A stretch of DNA of 21,332 nt from Desulfovibrio sp. Dsv1 (GTDB lineage Bacteria > Desulfobacterota > Desulfovibrionia > Desulfovibrionales > Desulfovibrionaceae). The notes beneath the pieces were generated by a model, which was given only the letters and a program-made list of their open reading frames with translations, was not told the DNA's origin and made no database searches. The number at the start of each line of letters is the position of its first letter. Position 1 is the stretch's first letter. The DNA is taken from the NCBI GenBank assembly GCA_000403945.1, contig APFI01000132.1, positions 1 through 21,332 on the forward strand. Reading direction: 5' to 3'. Below are positions 1-7,225 of the stretch, piece by piece. A program made the position numbers and the translations under genes.

Positions 1-110
1 TAAATCTTCCCTCCTGAGTTGGCTATAACGTATACCAGTACTCAAAGGGACTAAACACCTAGGATAGCCCCTAAAAATTTTAAGGGCGTCCAACCACAAC
101 CGGACCGAAG
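1..110. other. Window-edge spacer downstream of the mfd operon
   Basis: This short stretch is visibly richer in A and T than the genes around it and carries no open frame I can support. It lies just past the stop codon of the SurA-like gene on the minus strand. Apart from one imperfect hairpin (67-87) I see nothing in it. Confidence 0.5.
67..87 (-). terminator. Possible terminator hairpin after the mfd-yjbR-surA operon
   Basis: GCCC (67-70) can pair with GGGC (84-87), and inside that an A-run pairs with a T-run after one mismatch. The loop is very tight and there is no clear T-run after it on the minus strand. The position, about 25 bases past the SurA-like stop codon, is the main argument for a terminator. 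Confidence 0.3.
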
Positions 111-1271
111 TCAGCGCCGCCCGCTGCCGCCGGTGCCGTTCCGCCGGGACGGATGATCCGCGCCCGCATTGCCCTCCGGTTTGACGGATCCGGCGCCAAT
201 TCCCGCCGCCCCGGCATCAAAGCGTTCCTCAGCTCCCGCCGAGGCGTCAACCATGTCGAAATGGTCATCTTCGTCCTCATTTTCCTCCTGTTTGGCTGAA
301 GGCGGCGTCAATAACTCGTCCCTGAGCAGAGGCGAAACCCTGACCGTGGCGCGGGACAGGCTGTCTTCGAGCCATTGTTCGAACGCGGCGCTTTTTTTCT
401 GTTCCTGCAGAATATGCTCGATCAGCGGGTAGACGTCGGCCATTTCCAGACTGTGGGCCTTCATGCGCCCCACCAGCCCCACGCTCTCCCAAACGCCGTT
501 GCGGCGACGGGCCGGAAGGCAGGTTCCGGGCTTGAGAGTCGACACTTCCTTGGTCCAAGGCGGCGGCACTTCGTCGGTCCTGACTTCCAGGCATTGCGCC
601 AGCAGCGTTTCGGGCGGCGTTTTTCTGCCCACAGGAAAAGACGCGCAAAAGGCGTCCAAAGCCTCGCGGTTTTCGCTGGAGGCAAAGCAGACATCCAAAG
701 TTTCAGGCAGCCGGAAATCCGCCTGATGCTCTTGGTAATAGGCGCGCACTTCATCCATCCGCACCCGGATGCCGGGCAACAGCACCCGTTTTTCAAAGGT
801 CAGCATGGTCAGATGGTCGCGCATCAGGGCCTGCCAGCCCGCCTCGTCAAGGGATTCGTCGGTCAGGAATTTGGAAAGGCCGCCGGAGCCGTAGTCATCG
901 CGCACCAAGGCCACGACCTGCTCTATGGCTGTGTCGCCCACGGGAATCTGGCGGCGTTCCAGCTCCTGGCGCACCAGAGCGTGGATGATCAGGGTGCCCA
1001 GAGCCTTGCCGTACTGACGTTTCATATTCTCCAACGAAGGACGTTGCAGGGTGCCCAGCGCGGCGGAACGGCTGTCCAGCAGGGTCTGCACCGTACGCAG
1101 GTAGATGGGTTCGCCGTTGACTGTGGCCACCACGCCCTCGGGCAGACGGATCTCCAGGCATGCGGCGAGCAGAAGACAACAGCAAAGCAGCGGAACAAGT
1201 CCGCAACGGGGCGCAAAGCATATCCCCGCAGCGTGCGGTCTTGCCGCCTTTTCAACTATCCGCCGCATCAT
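111..1271 (-). CDS. SurA-N domain lipoprotein, periplasmic chaperone/parvulin-like
   Basis: The start is the first of two adjacent ATG codons (1271, 1268), giving 386 residues; the frame stays open upstream but that part lies inside yjbR. The N-terminus has a hydrophobic stretch ending in lipobox LAAC with lipidated Cys38, so the protein is probably an outer-membrane or periplasmic lipoprotein (residue +2 is Leu, not Asp). Residues about 45-195 read as a SurA N-terminal chaperone domain (VATVNGEPI, then a helical region with LIIHALVRQELERR). The following segment has the helix typical before a parvulin domain (EVRAYYQEHQADF), but I do not see a well-preserved PpiC active-site pattern. The last 70 residues are acidic, then Gly/Ala-rich, probably disordered. 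It is the last gene of the mfd operon, five bases after yjbR, with a weak ribosome site. The chaperone role is inferred from the domain. Confidence 0.8.
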   Translation of the reverse strand: MMRRIVEKAARPHAAGICFAPRCGLVPLLCCCLLLAACLEIRLPEGVVATVNGEPIYLRTVQTLLDSRSAALGTLQRPSLENMKRQYGKALGTLIIHALVRQELERRQIPVGDTAIEQVVALVRDDYGSGGLSKFLTDESLDEAGWQALMRDHLTMLTFEKRVLLPGIRVRMDEVRAYYQEHQADFRLPETLDVCFASSENREALDAFCASFPVGRKTPPETLLAQCLEVRTDEVPPPWTKEVSTLKPGTCLPARRRNGVWESVGLVGRMKAHSLEMADVYPLIEHILQEQKKSAAFEQWLEDSLSRATVRVSPLLRDELLTPPSAKQEENEDEDDHFDMVDASAGAEERFDAGAAGIGAGSVKPEGNAGADHPSRRNGTGGSGRR

Positions 1272-1276
1272 GTCTT

Positions 1277-1633
1277 TCACTGCGTCAACCCGTGACTTTC
1301 GCCAATGAGCCTGTACAGTTCGCCATCGGGAAAACCGCCGTCCAGCATAAGCGTAATCCAGTGCTTCTTGTTCATATGATAGGCGGGCAATGCGCCTGAC
1401 GCGCCGTTCACAAGAATATCCAGCACATGATCGCTTTTCAGGTTGATGACGTCGATGTTGCCCTCTCCTTCCATGCCCAGACGCGTTTTGGGCAGATTCA
1501 GGATCAGACCGTACCACTTGCCGTTTCCCTCATGCCGCAGCACGGCATACTCCGGAAACCGTCGCCAGGGGTAGTCCGGCTCGGTCCGGAACGTCTTTTT
1601 CACGTAAGCGAGGATATCCTCCCGCGTCGCCAT
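1277..1633 (-). CDS. MmcQ/YjbR family protein (DUF419)
   Basis: A 118-residue protein with the whole YjbR/MmcQ fold: an early helix, the YPWRRFPEYAVLRH segment, KWYGLIL, and the family hallmark PAYHMNKKHWITLMLDG near residues 85-100. Length is normal for the family. A GTG lies six bases upstream, but GGAGGAG sits eight bases before the ATG at 1633 and only two before that GTG, which fixes the start. The family is called DNA-binding because of a CyaY-like fold and reported DNA contact, but its cellular role is not established. It sits 32 bases after mfd and five before the SurA-like gene, so it is co-transcribed with both. Confidence 0.9.
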   Translation of the reverse strand: MATREDILAYVKKTFRTEPDYPWRRFPEYAVLRHEGNGKWYGLILNLPKTRLGMEGEGNIDVINLKSDHVLDILVNGASGALPAYHMNKKHWITLMLDGGFPDGELYRLIGESHGLTQ

Positions 1634-1665
1634 GCTCACTGCTCCTCCGGCTGTCCGCCGTCTTT

Positions 1666-4600
1666 TTAGGATGCCGACACGCGGATGTTTTCCAGCGCCA
1701 GCCGCACTTTTTGCAAGCCCTCGCCAAACGAAAGCTCCCCGGCCAGCGGCAAGGTCAGGCCCGTCGGGGGATGCAGGCGTGCGCCCGGCATCCTGGCCGC
1801 CAGTTCCACAATGCGCTCCGGCTGTACGGCGGTCTGGCCGTCAGGCCAGAACATGCGCAAGTGGTCCCGGTGCACGTCGGCCCGCTGCACCTGCAACTCC
1901 GTGAGGAATTGCTTGAAATCCAGCACGGCCAGAAAATTGTTCAATTCCGCAGGGAAGGGACCAAAGCGGTCGCGCATGGACAGCGCTGCCTCTTCTCTGG
2001 CCGCGCCGCCCACGGCGGAGGTCAGGGCCTTGTAGCAGCGCAGACGCTCGCGGCCGTCGTCAATGTACGATGCGGGGATATGCGCAGGCAAGCCCAGAGT
2101 CAGTTCCGTTTCCACCGCCAGGGCCGAAGGCGCGCCCTTGAGGCGACCCACGGCCTCCCCAAGCATTTCTAGATAGAGATCCAGCCCCACCCGGCTCATG
2201 TGCCCGGACTGCACCTCGCCCAGAATATTGCCCGCCCCGCGCAGGCGTAGGTCTTCCATGGCCACCTGGAAGCCCGCGCCCAGGTAATCCATATCCATGA
2301 TGATGCGCAGGCGCTCCTCGGCCACGGCCGTGAGGCGCTCGGCGTCGGGCACCACGAAGAAGGCATAAGCCTGCCGGTCGCTGCGGCCCACGCGGCCCCG
2401 CAACTGATAAAGCTGGCCCAGGCCGAACATCTGGGCCTGGTCTACCACCAAGGTGTTGGCGCGCGGGAAATCCAGGCCCGACTCCACAATGGAGGTGCAG
2501 ACCAGCACGTCCAGCCCGCCGTGCCAGAATTCGCGCATGGTGGTTTCCAGCTCGATCTCGGACATCTGGCCGTGGGCCATGCCCACCCTGGCATCGGGCG
2601 CGAGCTTGCGCACGTATTCCGTCACACGCCCCAGACCCTGCACCCTGTTGTAAACCCAGAATACCTGGCCTTCGCGCTCGATTTCGCGCGCAATGACCTT
2701 GCGCAGCACATCGTCGTCTTGGCGCAGCACCGCCGTAGCCACGGGCTTGCGGTCCTGCGGCGCGGTTTCGATGATGGACAGCTCGCGGATGCCGGACATG
2801 GAAAGCTGCAATGTGCGCGGAATGGGCGTGGCCGTCAGTGTCAGCACGTCCACATTCTTCTTCAGGGCTTTAAGCTTTTCCTTGTGGCGCACGCCGAAGC
2901 GTTGCTCCTCATCCAGCACGAGCAGGGCCAGATTGGGCAGTTTCACGTCGCTGGAAAGAATGCGATGGGTGCCGATGAGAATGTCGATCTGTCCGGCGGC
3001 GGCGGCCTTGAGCACTTCCTTTTGCCGTGCCCGAGGCACGAAACGGCTCAGCATGCCCACATTGACCGGGAATCCGGCCATCCGCGCCCGGAAAGTCTGG
3101 TAATGCTGCTCGGCCAGCACTGTGGTGGGACAGAGCAGGGCCACCTGCCGCCCCTCGGCGGCGGCGCGGAAAGCCGCACGCAAGGCCACTTCGGTCTTGC
3201 CGAAACCCACGTCGCCGCAGACCAGACGGTCCATGGGCTCGCCCCTGTCCATGTCGTCCAGCACGTCCTGAATGGCCTTGGCCTGGTCCGGGGTTTCCTC
3301 AAAGCCGAAGGTGGCCTCGAATTCGTGGTAGAGCTCGCCAAGCGGATCGTAGCGGAAGCCCTTGGCCACCTTGCGGTAGGCGTACATCTCCACTAGGTCG
3401 GCCGCGATTTTTTCAATGGCCTTGCGGGCTTTTTCCTTGCCTGCAGCCCAGGCCGGGCCGCCCAGGCGGTCCAGGGCCGGTTCCACGCCCTCGGTTCCCT
3501 TGAAACGCTGGATCAGGCCCAGACGGTCGGCGGGGACATAGAGCTTGTCCCGCCCGGAATATTCGATGAGCAGAAAATCGTTGGCCGCCTCGTTGAGATC
3601 CAGATGGTGCAGGCCCGCGAAACGCCCGATGCCGTAGTCGCGGTGGACCAGCAGGTCGCCGTTTTTGAGGTCGTCGAAATTGTCCAGGCCCTTGAAGGCC
3701 CGCGAGGCGGCGCGCGGCGTCTTTTCCGCGCGGGGGTAGATGATGTCCTCGCCCAGCACCAGACTGTTGTCCCAAACCAGTTCCACACCGGAACGGAAGG
3801 GCGAGACCAGGGCGAATAGGCCATGAGCCTCGGGCGCGTAGCGCAAGGCCGGGGTGATGCCTTCCTGCTCGGCCAGTTTGAGAAACTTGTTCCGACCCCG
3901 CTCGGAGGAAAAACTCAGAATGACTTGGCGGCGTCGGCTCTGCCATTCCTTGAGCCCGGTGGCTAGGTGCTGCCAGGGCCTGTCCTGCGCTGCGGGCAAG
4001 GGAAACAGGGCGCTGAAGGCGTGCAGGGCGCGTTCCTGAAAATCCGTGCCCCGCTCTTCCACGCCCATGACCAGAGGTTCGTCAAAAGCGCACTGGAAAT
4101 TCCGCCAGGGCGCGGGCTGGGAATTCTTGCGCAGGGCCAGCCCCGCAGGCTGCTGCATGGGCGCGTCCTCGGCTTCCAGACTCTCCTTGAGCGCCATACG
4201 CCCGTCGCGTAGGGCTTCGGCGCTGTCCGCCTCACCGGGCAGCAGCCAGAGGCTGTCGGCGGGCAGCCATTCCTCCAGCAGGCTGGGCGCATCCCAGAGC
4301 ACGCCGGGCAGAATACCCGCGCCGCCGCCGTCCAGGGCCTTTTTAAAGGAATAGCACTCGTTTTCGCTGATCCGCCCTTCGCTGAGCAACTGGTCGCAGC
4401 GCTTGCGGGCCGACATCAGACCCTTGTTGTCCAGAGCCAGCGGACTCACGGGCAACAAGGTCAGTTCGTCAAGATGTTGCAGAGAACGCTGGCTCTCGGC
4501 GTCAAAGAGGCGCATTCCCTCAATGGAGTCGCCGAAAAATTCCAAGCGTGCAGGCTTGGCGTAGCCGGGCGGGAAAATGTCCAGAATGTCGCCGCGCCGC

Positions 4601-5106
4601 GCCATGTCGCCGGGGCGAGTCACCAGGGAGACGCGCTCGTAACCCCACTCCACGGCCTGATCCAGGATGAGTTCCGGCGAATACTCGCCGCCGCGCCGCA
4701 GGTCCAGAGTGCGCGCATCAAAAAAGCTCAGCGGCATATAGCGCAACAGCACGCTTTCCACACCGGCTACCACACAACGCGGCCCGCCCTGGCCCAAAGC
4801 GTACAGCGCGGCCATGCGGGCGGCCCAACTGTCTCTGTCCCGCCACTGGCTCATAGGCGGCAGACTCAGACAGGGGCTTTCCCACACGGCCTTGCCGACG
4901 GGAATGTCACCCAGAGAAAGCTGAGGCAGAAAAAGCGTCAGCAGGGCGCGGGCCGCGTGGAATTCCTCCCGGTTGCGGGCGAGGAGCACCGCGCCGCGCC
5001 CTTGGGACAGAGCTTCGCAGGCCAAACGGCAGCGCGTGGCCATGCCGCTGCGTTTCAGATAAAGCTGGCCGTCCCGGCCCGCAAGCAATGCGCTGAGATT
5101 TTGCAT
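1666..5106 (-). CDS. mfd: Transcription-repair coupling factor Mfd
   Basis: The 1146-residue product matches the usual Mfd length (E. coli 1148). In order: a UvrB-like N-terminal region that recruits UvrA, the CarD-like RNA polymerase interaction domain around residues 478-540 (LLVHRDYGIGRFAG), the RecG-like translocase with Walker A GDVGFGKTE near residue 630 and the DEEQRFG box near 732, helicase motif VI with QLRGRVGRSDRQAYAFF, and the C-terminal TRCF domain from about residue 1000 (ELTLGLPAHIPASYI). Mfd pushes or removes RNA polymerase stalled at DNA lesions and brings in nucleotide excision repair. All motor motifs are intact. It is first in a minus-strand operon with yjbR and a SurA-like gene. 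The ATG at 5106 has no strong Shine-Dalgarno, and a GC hairpin lies 20 bases ahead of it. Confidence 0.97.
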   Translation of the reverse strand: MQNLSALLAGRDGQLYLKRSGMATRCRLACEALSQGRGAVLLARNREEFHAARALLTLFLPQLSLGDIPVGKAVWESPCLSLPPMSQWRDRDSWAARMAALYALGQGGPRCVVAGVESVLLRYMPLSFFDARTLDLRRGGEYSPELILDQAVEWGYERVSLVTRPGDMARRGDILDIFPPGYAKPARLEFFGDSIEGMRLFDAESQRSLQHLDELTLLPVSPLALDNKGLMSARKRCDQLLSEGRISENECYSFKKALDGGGAGILPGVLWDAPSLLEEWLPADSLWLLPGEADSAEALRDGRMALKESLEAEDAPMQQPAGLALRKNSQPAPWRNFQCAFDEPLVMGVEERGTDFQERALHAFSALFPLPAAQDRPWQHLATGLKEWQSRRRQVILSFSSERGRNKFLKLAEQEGITPALRYAPEAHGLFALVSPFRSGVELVWDNSLVLGEDIIYPRAEKTPRAASRAFKGLDNFDDLKNGDLLVHRDYGIGRFAGLHHLDLNEAANDFLLIEYSGRDKLYVPADRLGLIQRFKGTEGVEPALDRLGGPAWAAGKEKARKAIEKIAADLVEMYAYRKVAKGFRYDPLGELYHEFEATFGFEETPDQAKAIQDVLDDMDRGEPMDRLVCGDVGFGKTEVALRAAFRAAAEGRQVALLCPTTVLAEQHYQTFRARMAGFPVNVGMLSRFVPRARQKEVLKAAAAGQIDILIGTHRILSSDVKLPNLALLVLDEEQRFGVRHKEKLKALKKNVDVLTLTATPIPRTLQLSMSGIRELSIIETAPQDRKPVATAVLRQDDDVLRKVIAREIEREGQVFWVYNRVQGLGRVTEYVRKLAPDARVGMAHGQMSEIELETTMREFWHGGLDVLVCTSIVESGLDFPRANTLVVDQAQMFGLGQLYQLRGRVGRSDRQAYAFFVVPDAERLTAVAEERLRIIMDMDYLGAGFQVAMEDLRLRGAGNILGEVQSGHMSRVGLDLYLEMLGEAVGRLKGAPSALAVETELTLGLPAHIPASYIDDGRERLRCYKALTSAVGGAAREEAALSMRDRFGPFPAELNNFLAVLDFKQFLTELQVQRADVHRDHLRMFWPDGQTAVQPERIVELAARMPGARLHPPTGLTLPLAGELSFGEGLQKVRLALENIRVSAS

Positions 5107-5125
5107 GGATTACGCCAAGAATGAA

Positions 5126-5147
5126 AGGGCGGCCTTGCGACCGCCCT
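5126..5147. repeat. Hairpin in the mfd 5' leader
   Basis: AGGGCGG and CCGCCCT form a perfect 7-bp stem with an 8-base loop, 20 bases ahead of the mfd start. It could be a terminator remnant for upstream transcripts or a structure in the mfd leader. On the minus strand it is followed by TTCATT, which is only a weak T-run. Confidence 0.45.
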
Positions 5148-5230
5148 CTATTTGAAATCACAGGGGCATACCGGATTCGTCATTCTCAGTCGAGACCTGT
5201 GGAAAAAAACTGTTTTTCCCTGGCCTTGCT

Positions 5231-5260
5231 CACCGGCTTCGCCTTTCGGCGATGCCGGTG
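5231..5260. repeat. GC-rich imperfect palindrome between hesB and mfd
   Basis: The outer arms CACCGGC and GCCGGTG pair perfectly, and after a 2-base internal mismatch CGCC pairs with GGCG around a short loop. On the plus strand it is followed 9 bases later by TTTTTT. It may be a terminator for the minus-strand HesB-like gene or a repetitive extragenic element; copies elsewhere in the genome would decide. Confidence 0.5.
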
Positions 5261-5439
5261 CAATGGACATTTTTTGCTGCTTTGTCACCTAGGCTCAGCC
5301 CTCATTACAAAGCGGAAATTTGCCCCGCAGTGCGCTATGCCAATACAGCTTCAGCCAATTCCCGCCAATTCTCGCGTTGCGCCTTGCTGTCCGAAAAAAA
5401 GCAGCTCTTCGCGGCCAGCGGTTTAATGGGGGCTGAGGC

Positions 5440-5760
5440 CTAGTGGGAACCGCAGCCGCCGCAGCAACTGCCGCACCCGCCGCCGCTTTCCGGCAGCGGC
5501 ACTGTGGGTTCCACAGTGAATCCCATATGGCCCAAGTCAATTTTAACGCCGTGCACCTGGGCCAGCAATTCCTTGTTCATGCAGAAGGTAAAACCGGCAT
5601 GTTCCTCGCTCTGGTCCTCATCGGTGACGGCGTCCAGAGCCAGCGCCAAGCGCGGGCCGCCGCAGCCGCCAGGGGCCAGATAAACACGGATAATGCCTTT
5701 TTCCTTGCCCGTAAAATAGCTTTCAAGCTCCTTGCGGGCGTTTTCAGTCAATTCCAGCAT
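5440..5760 (-). CDS. HesB/IscA-family protein, cysteine form
   Basis: A 106-residue A-type Fe-S carrier-like protein. The three metal-ligand regions are visible: Cys33 in GGCGGPRL, Cys60 in FTFCMNKELL (a family-specific extra cysteine), and a Cys-rich tail with Cys96, 99, 100 and 103. The conserved core LALALD...GVKIDLGHMGFTVEP follows the HesB/IscA fold. Members of the fold bind Fe-S clusters or iron and pass them to apoproteins; the specific client is unknown. GGAGG lies just before the ATG. It is a close tandem copy of the gene at 5979-6302, well over half identical by eye, and keeps Cys where that gene has TGA. The two are separated by 218 bases without a clear promoter, so co-transcription is possible. 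Confidence 0.9.
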   Translation of the reverse strand: MLELTENARKELESYFTGKEKGIIRVYLAPGGCGGPRLALALDAVTDEDQSEEHAGFTFCMNKELLAQVHGVKIDLGHMGFTVEPTVPLPESGGGCGSCCGGCGSH

Positions 5761-5978
5761 GCTTCCTCCATATGGGGCGTGCCGTCAAAGGTTTCCGCGA
5801 CATACGCGAAAAACGGGTGCCTGAAGACAGGACGCTTTGGCGGCGCTCCGCACGGGGAACGGTTTGCAAACGGGAAAGTGTGAATTCCGCCCATTTTTGT
5901 TCTTTGCCGGGAAAGGCTCGTCCGCGCGGGGCAGTCCAGACACGGGCAGAGAGCAAAAAGACCGTTACTCAGCGCTTC

Positions 5979-6302
5979 CTAATTGCCGCCGCAGCCGCTG
6001 GGGCAGGAACCACATGCGCTGCCGCCGTCCGGGGCGGCCAGGGGCATCGTAGGTTCTACCGCAAAACCCATATAGGTCAGATCAATTTTAACCCCCTGCA
6101 CCTGGGCCAGCAGGTCTTTGTTGATACAGAAGGTAAATCCGCCCTGTTCCTCAGTCTGATCCTGATCATTTGACTCATCCAGAGCCAACGCGAGCCGAAG
6201 CCCTCCTCAGCCGCTGACCGAGTAAATCCGGATCGTTTCCTTTTTCTTATCCGCAAAGTACGCGTCCAGCTCTTTGCGGGCGGTATCCGTCAGTTCGAGC
6301 AT
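5979..6302 (-). CDS. HesB/IscA-like selenoprotein (in-frame TGA read as Sec32)
   Basis: Starting at the ATG at 6302 (GGGAGGA just upstream) the frame runs 31 codons to a TGA at 6209-6207 and continues, still in frame and still HesB-like, to TAG at 5979: 107 residues. The part before TGA (MLELTDTARKELDAYF) and the part after it (LRLALALD, FTFCINKDLLAQV, GVKIDLTYMGF) both match the neighbouring cysteine paralogue. The TGA falls in G-U-G-G, opposite the G-C-G-G cysteine ligand of the paralogue. Other cysteines are 59, 97, 100 and 104. A SECIS-like hairpin follows the TGA. HesB-like selenoproteins are a known family (TIGR01911), so this is recognition, not a new class. A plain stop or sequencing error is unlikely because both sides are conserved. 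The likely role is Fe-S or metal handling; why it needs selenium is unknown. Confidence 0.88.
6170..6188 (-). promoter_or_regulatory. Candidate bacterial SECIS element
   Basis: On the minus strand TTGGCTC (6188-6182) pairs with GAGTCAA (6176-6170), seven pairs including one G-U, around the 5-base loop TGGAT. The loop starts 26 bases after the TGA and has G at its second position. This matches what is known of bacterial SECIS hairpins, which lie in the coding region shortly after UGA and carry a G early in the apical loop for SelB binding. An alternative, weaker stem closer to the TGA (AGGGC with GCTCT) also exists. Found by eye, not by folding software. Confidence 0.65.
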
Positions 6303-6328
6303 ATGTCCTCCCACTTGCAATCTTGAGA

Positions 6329-6357
6329 TATCTAAGGACAAGAACACGGCTTGTCAA
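6329..6357 (-). promoter_or_regulatory. Sigma70-type promoter for the HesB-like selenoprotein gene
   Basis: On the minus strand a consensus -35 TTGACA (6357-6352) is followed after exactly 17 bases by TAGATA (6334-6329). Transcription would start near 6322, leaving a leader of about 20 bases that contains the GGGAGGA ribosome site. It is the best-matching promoter in this part of the window and suggests strong, possibly constitutive, expression. Confidence 0.75.
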
Positions 6358-6406
6358 TCAGCGGCAGGGCTTTTCTTGAACGGCTAAAGCGGCTATATTG
6401 CCTCAC

Positions 6407-6422
6407 GCGGCGTTGACGCCGC
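6407..6422 (+). repeat. Perfect 7-bp inverted repeat in the pyrR leader
   Basis: GCGGCGT and ACGCCGC flank the two bases TG, just before the GGAGGAG ribosome site of pyrR and after an AT-rich TATATT (6394-6399) that may be a -10 box. It could be an operator or a short leader hairpin. It does not resemble the known PyrR-binding loop closely enough to call it one. Confidence 0.4.
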
Positions 6423-6434
6423 ACCGGAGGAGAC

Positions 6435-6968
6435 ATGGGTTCAACCCTGCTGCTGGAAAAAAATGAAATGGCCCGCATTCTGGACCGTCTGGCCTCCCAG
6501 GTGCTGGAACGGCACGCCGGTTGCGAAAATGTGATGCTGGTGGGCATCCAGCGGCGCGGCGCGGATCTGGCCCGGCGGCTGGCTGAGCGGATCGAAGCCC
6601 GCCTGAACGGTCCGGTGCCGCTGGGCACACTGGACATCAATCTGTACCGCGACGACTGGACCAGCCTTGAGGGCAAGCCGCACATCGGCCAGTCCAAGAT
6701 TCCCGGCAGCGTGGACGAGCGCGTGATCATCCTGGTGGACGACGTGCTGTTCAGCGGGCGCACCATCCGCGCGGCCCTGGAAGCCCTGCTGGACTACGGC
6801 CGCCCTAGGGTTGTGGAGCTGCTGGCGCTCATTGACCGGGGCCACCGCGAACTGCCCATCCGCGCCGACTATGTGGGCCGGGAGATCAATACCAGCCGCC
6901 ACGAGCATGTGGACGTACTGCTGGACGAGCGCGACGGCGAGGACGCGGTGCGCCTCAGCAGAGAATAA
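6435..6968 (+). CDS. pyrR: PyrR: pyrimidine operon regulator / uracil phosphoribosyltransferase
   Basis: A 177-residue type I phosphoribosyltransferase. The PRPP-binding loop VIILVDDVLFSGRT lies at residues 97-110, with the PyrR-type segments VGIQRRGADLARRL (36-49), LDINLYRDD (66-74) and ALIDRGHRELPIRADYVGREI near the C-terminus. Length matches the family. It converts uracil plus PRPP to UMP, and in many bacteria also binds pyr mRNA to control attenuation. No other pyr gene is in the window, so whether it regulates or only salvages uracil here is open. GGAGGAG ends three bases before the ATG. It reads away from the HesB selenoprotein gene, sharing a 132-base divergent region. Confidence 0.93.
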   Translation: MGSTLLLEKNEMARILDRLASQVLERHAGCENVMLVGIQRRGADLARRLAERIEARLNGPVPLGTLDINLYRDDWTSLEGKPHIGQSKIPGSVDERVIILVDDVLFSGRTIRAALEALLDYGRPRVVELLALIDRGHRELPIRADYVGREINTSRHEHVDVLLDERDGEDAVRLSRE

Positions 6969-7046
6969 GGCCGGAATGCACCGGTGGCCCGGGCATTGCG
7001 CGCCTCTTTTTCACTTTTTTCACCTCTTGTCAGAAGGAGAACGGCC

Positions 7047-7067
7047 ATGTTCCTACGCCAGACCTGA
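7047..7067 (+). CDS. Possible six-codon leader peptide ending in TGA, before yedE
   Basis: ATG at 7047 follows an AAGGAGA ribosome site with good spacing and encodes M-F-L-R-Q-T before TGA. A hairpin (GCACT with AGTGT, and an inner CAC-GGC-GTG) begins seven bases later, its apical loop about 20 bases from the TGA. Reading through the TGA would give about 34 residues with no similarity I recognise. It may be chance; it is listed because of its ribosome site and its place ahead of a selenium transporter. Confidence 0.2.
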   Translation: MFLRQT

Positions 7068-7209
7068 CGTAACGCACTGAGCTTCACGGCGTGGAGTGTA
7101 TGCGGACGGCGGCGCGGGGGATTGCGCTTTTTCCTCACCCGGCAGGCCTGATTTTCCGAAATCCCCGTCCGCGCGCTGCCGGTCAGCCAAACCGGCCGGC
7201 GTTCGCAAC

Positions 7210-7225
7210 GGGCGCGTGCGCGCCC
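7210..7225 (+). repeat. Perfect inverted repeat upstream of yedE
   Basis: GGGCGCG and CGCGCCC are separated by TG, 18 bases before the yedE start codon. In RNA it can form a very stable short hairpin next to the ribosome site; as DNA it could be a protein site. No regulator can be assigned from the sequence. Confidence 0.4.

Larger units (their letters stand above)
5107..5439. other. Intergenic region between the HesB-like gene and mfd
   Basis: This stretch of 333 bases has no supported gene. It holds three inverted repeats: 5126-5147, an AT-rich one at 5201-5219 (GGAAAAA pairing with TTTTTCC), and a long GC-rich one at 5231-5260. On the minus strand it must end the HesB transcript and start mfd, but I could not identify a convincing promoter for mfd. 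A run of seven T on the minus strand near 5394-5400 lacks a clear preceding stem. Confidence 0.6.

Noticed and set aside
375..1295. A 306-codon plus-strand open frame opposite the SurA-like gene
   Set aside because: The composition is that of an antisense shadow, while the minus strand carries a clear lipoprotein and SurA-N domain.
5979..6188. Reading the C-terminal part of the HesB-like gene as a separate 69-residue protein starting at TTG
   Set aside because: No ribosome site precedes this TTG, and the missing first half is present in the same frame upstream of the TGA with its own good start site.
5979..6302. Treating the HesB-like gene as a pseudogene with a nonsense mutation
   Set aside because: The codon lies exactly at the conserved cysteine, both sides are intact and constrained, a strong promoter and ribosome site are kept, and selenium genes lie close by. 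Selenocysteine is the better explanation.
6376..6399. TTGAAC with TATATT as the pyrR promoter
   Set aside because: The spacer is only 12 bases, too short for sigma70; the TATATT may still be a -10 box with a poor -35.
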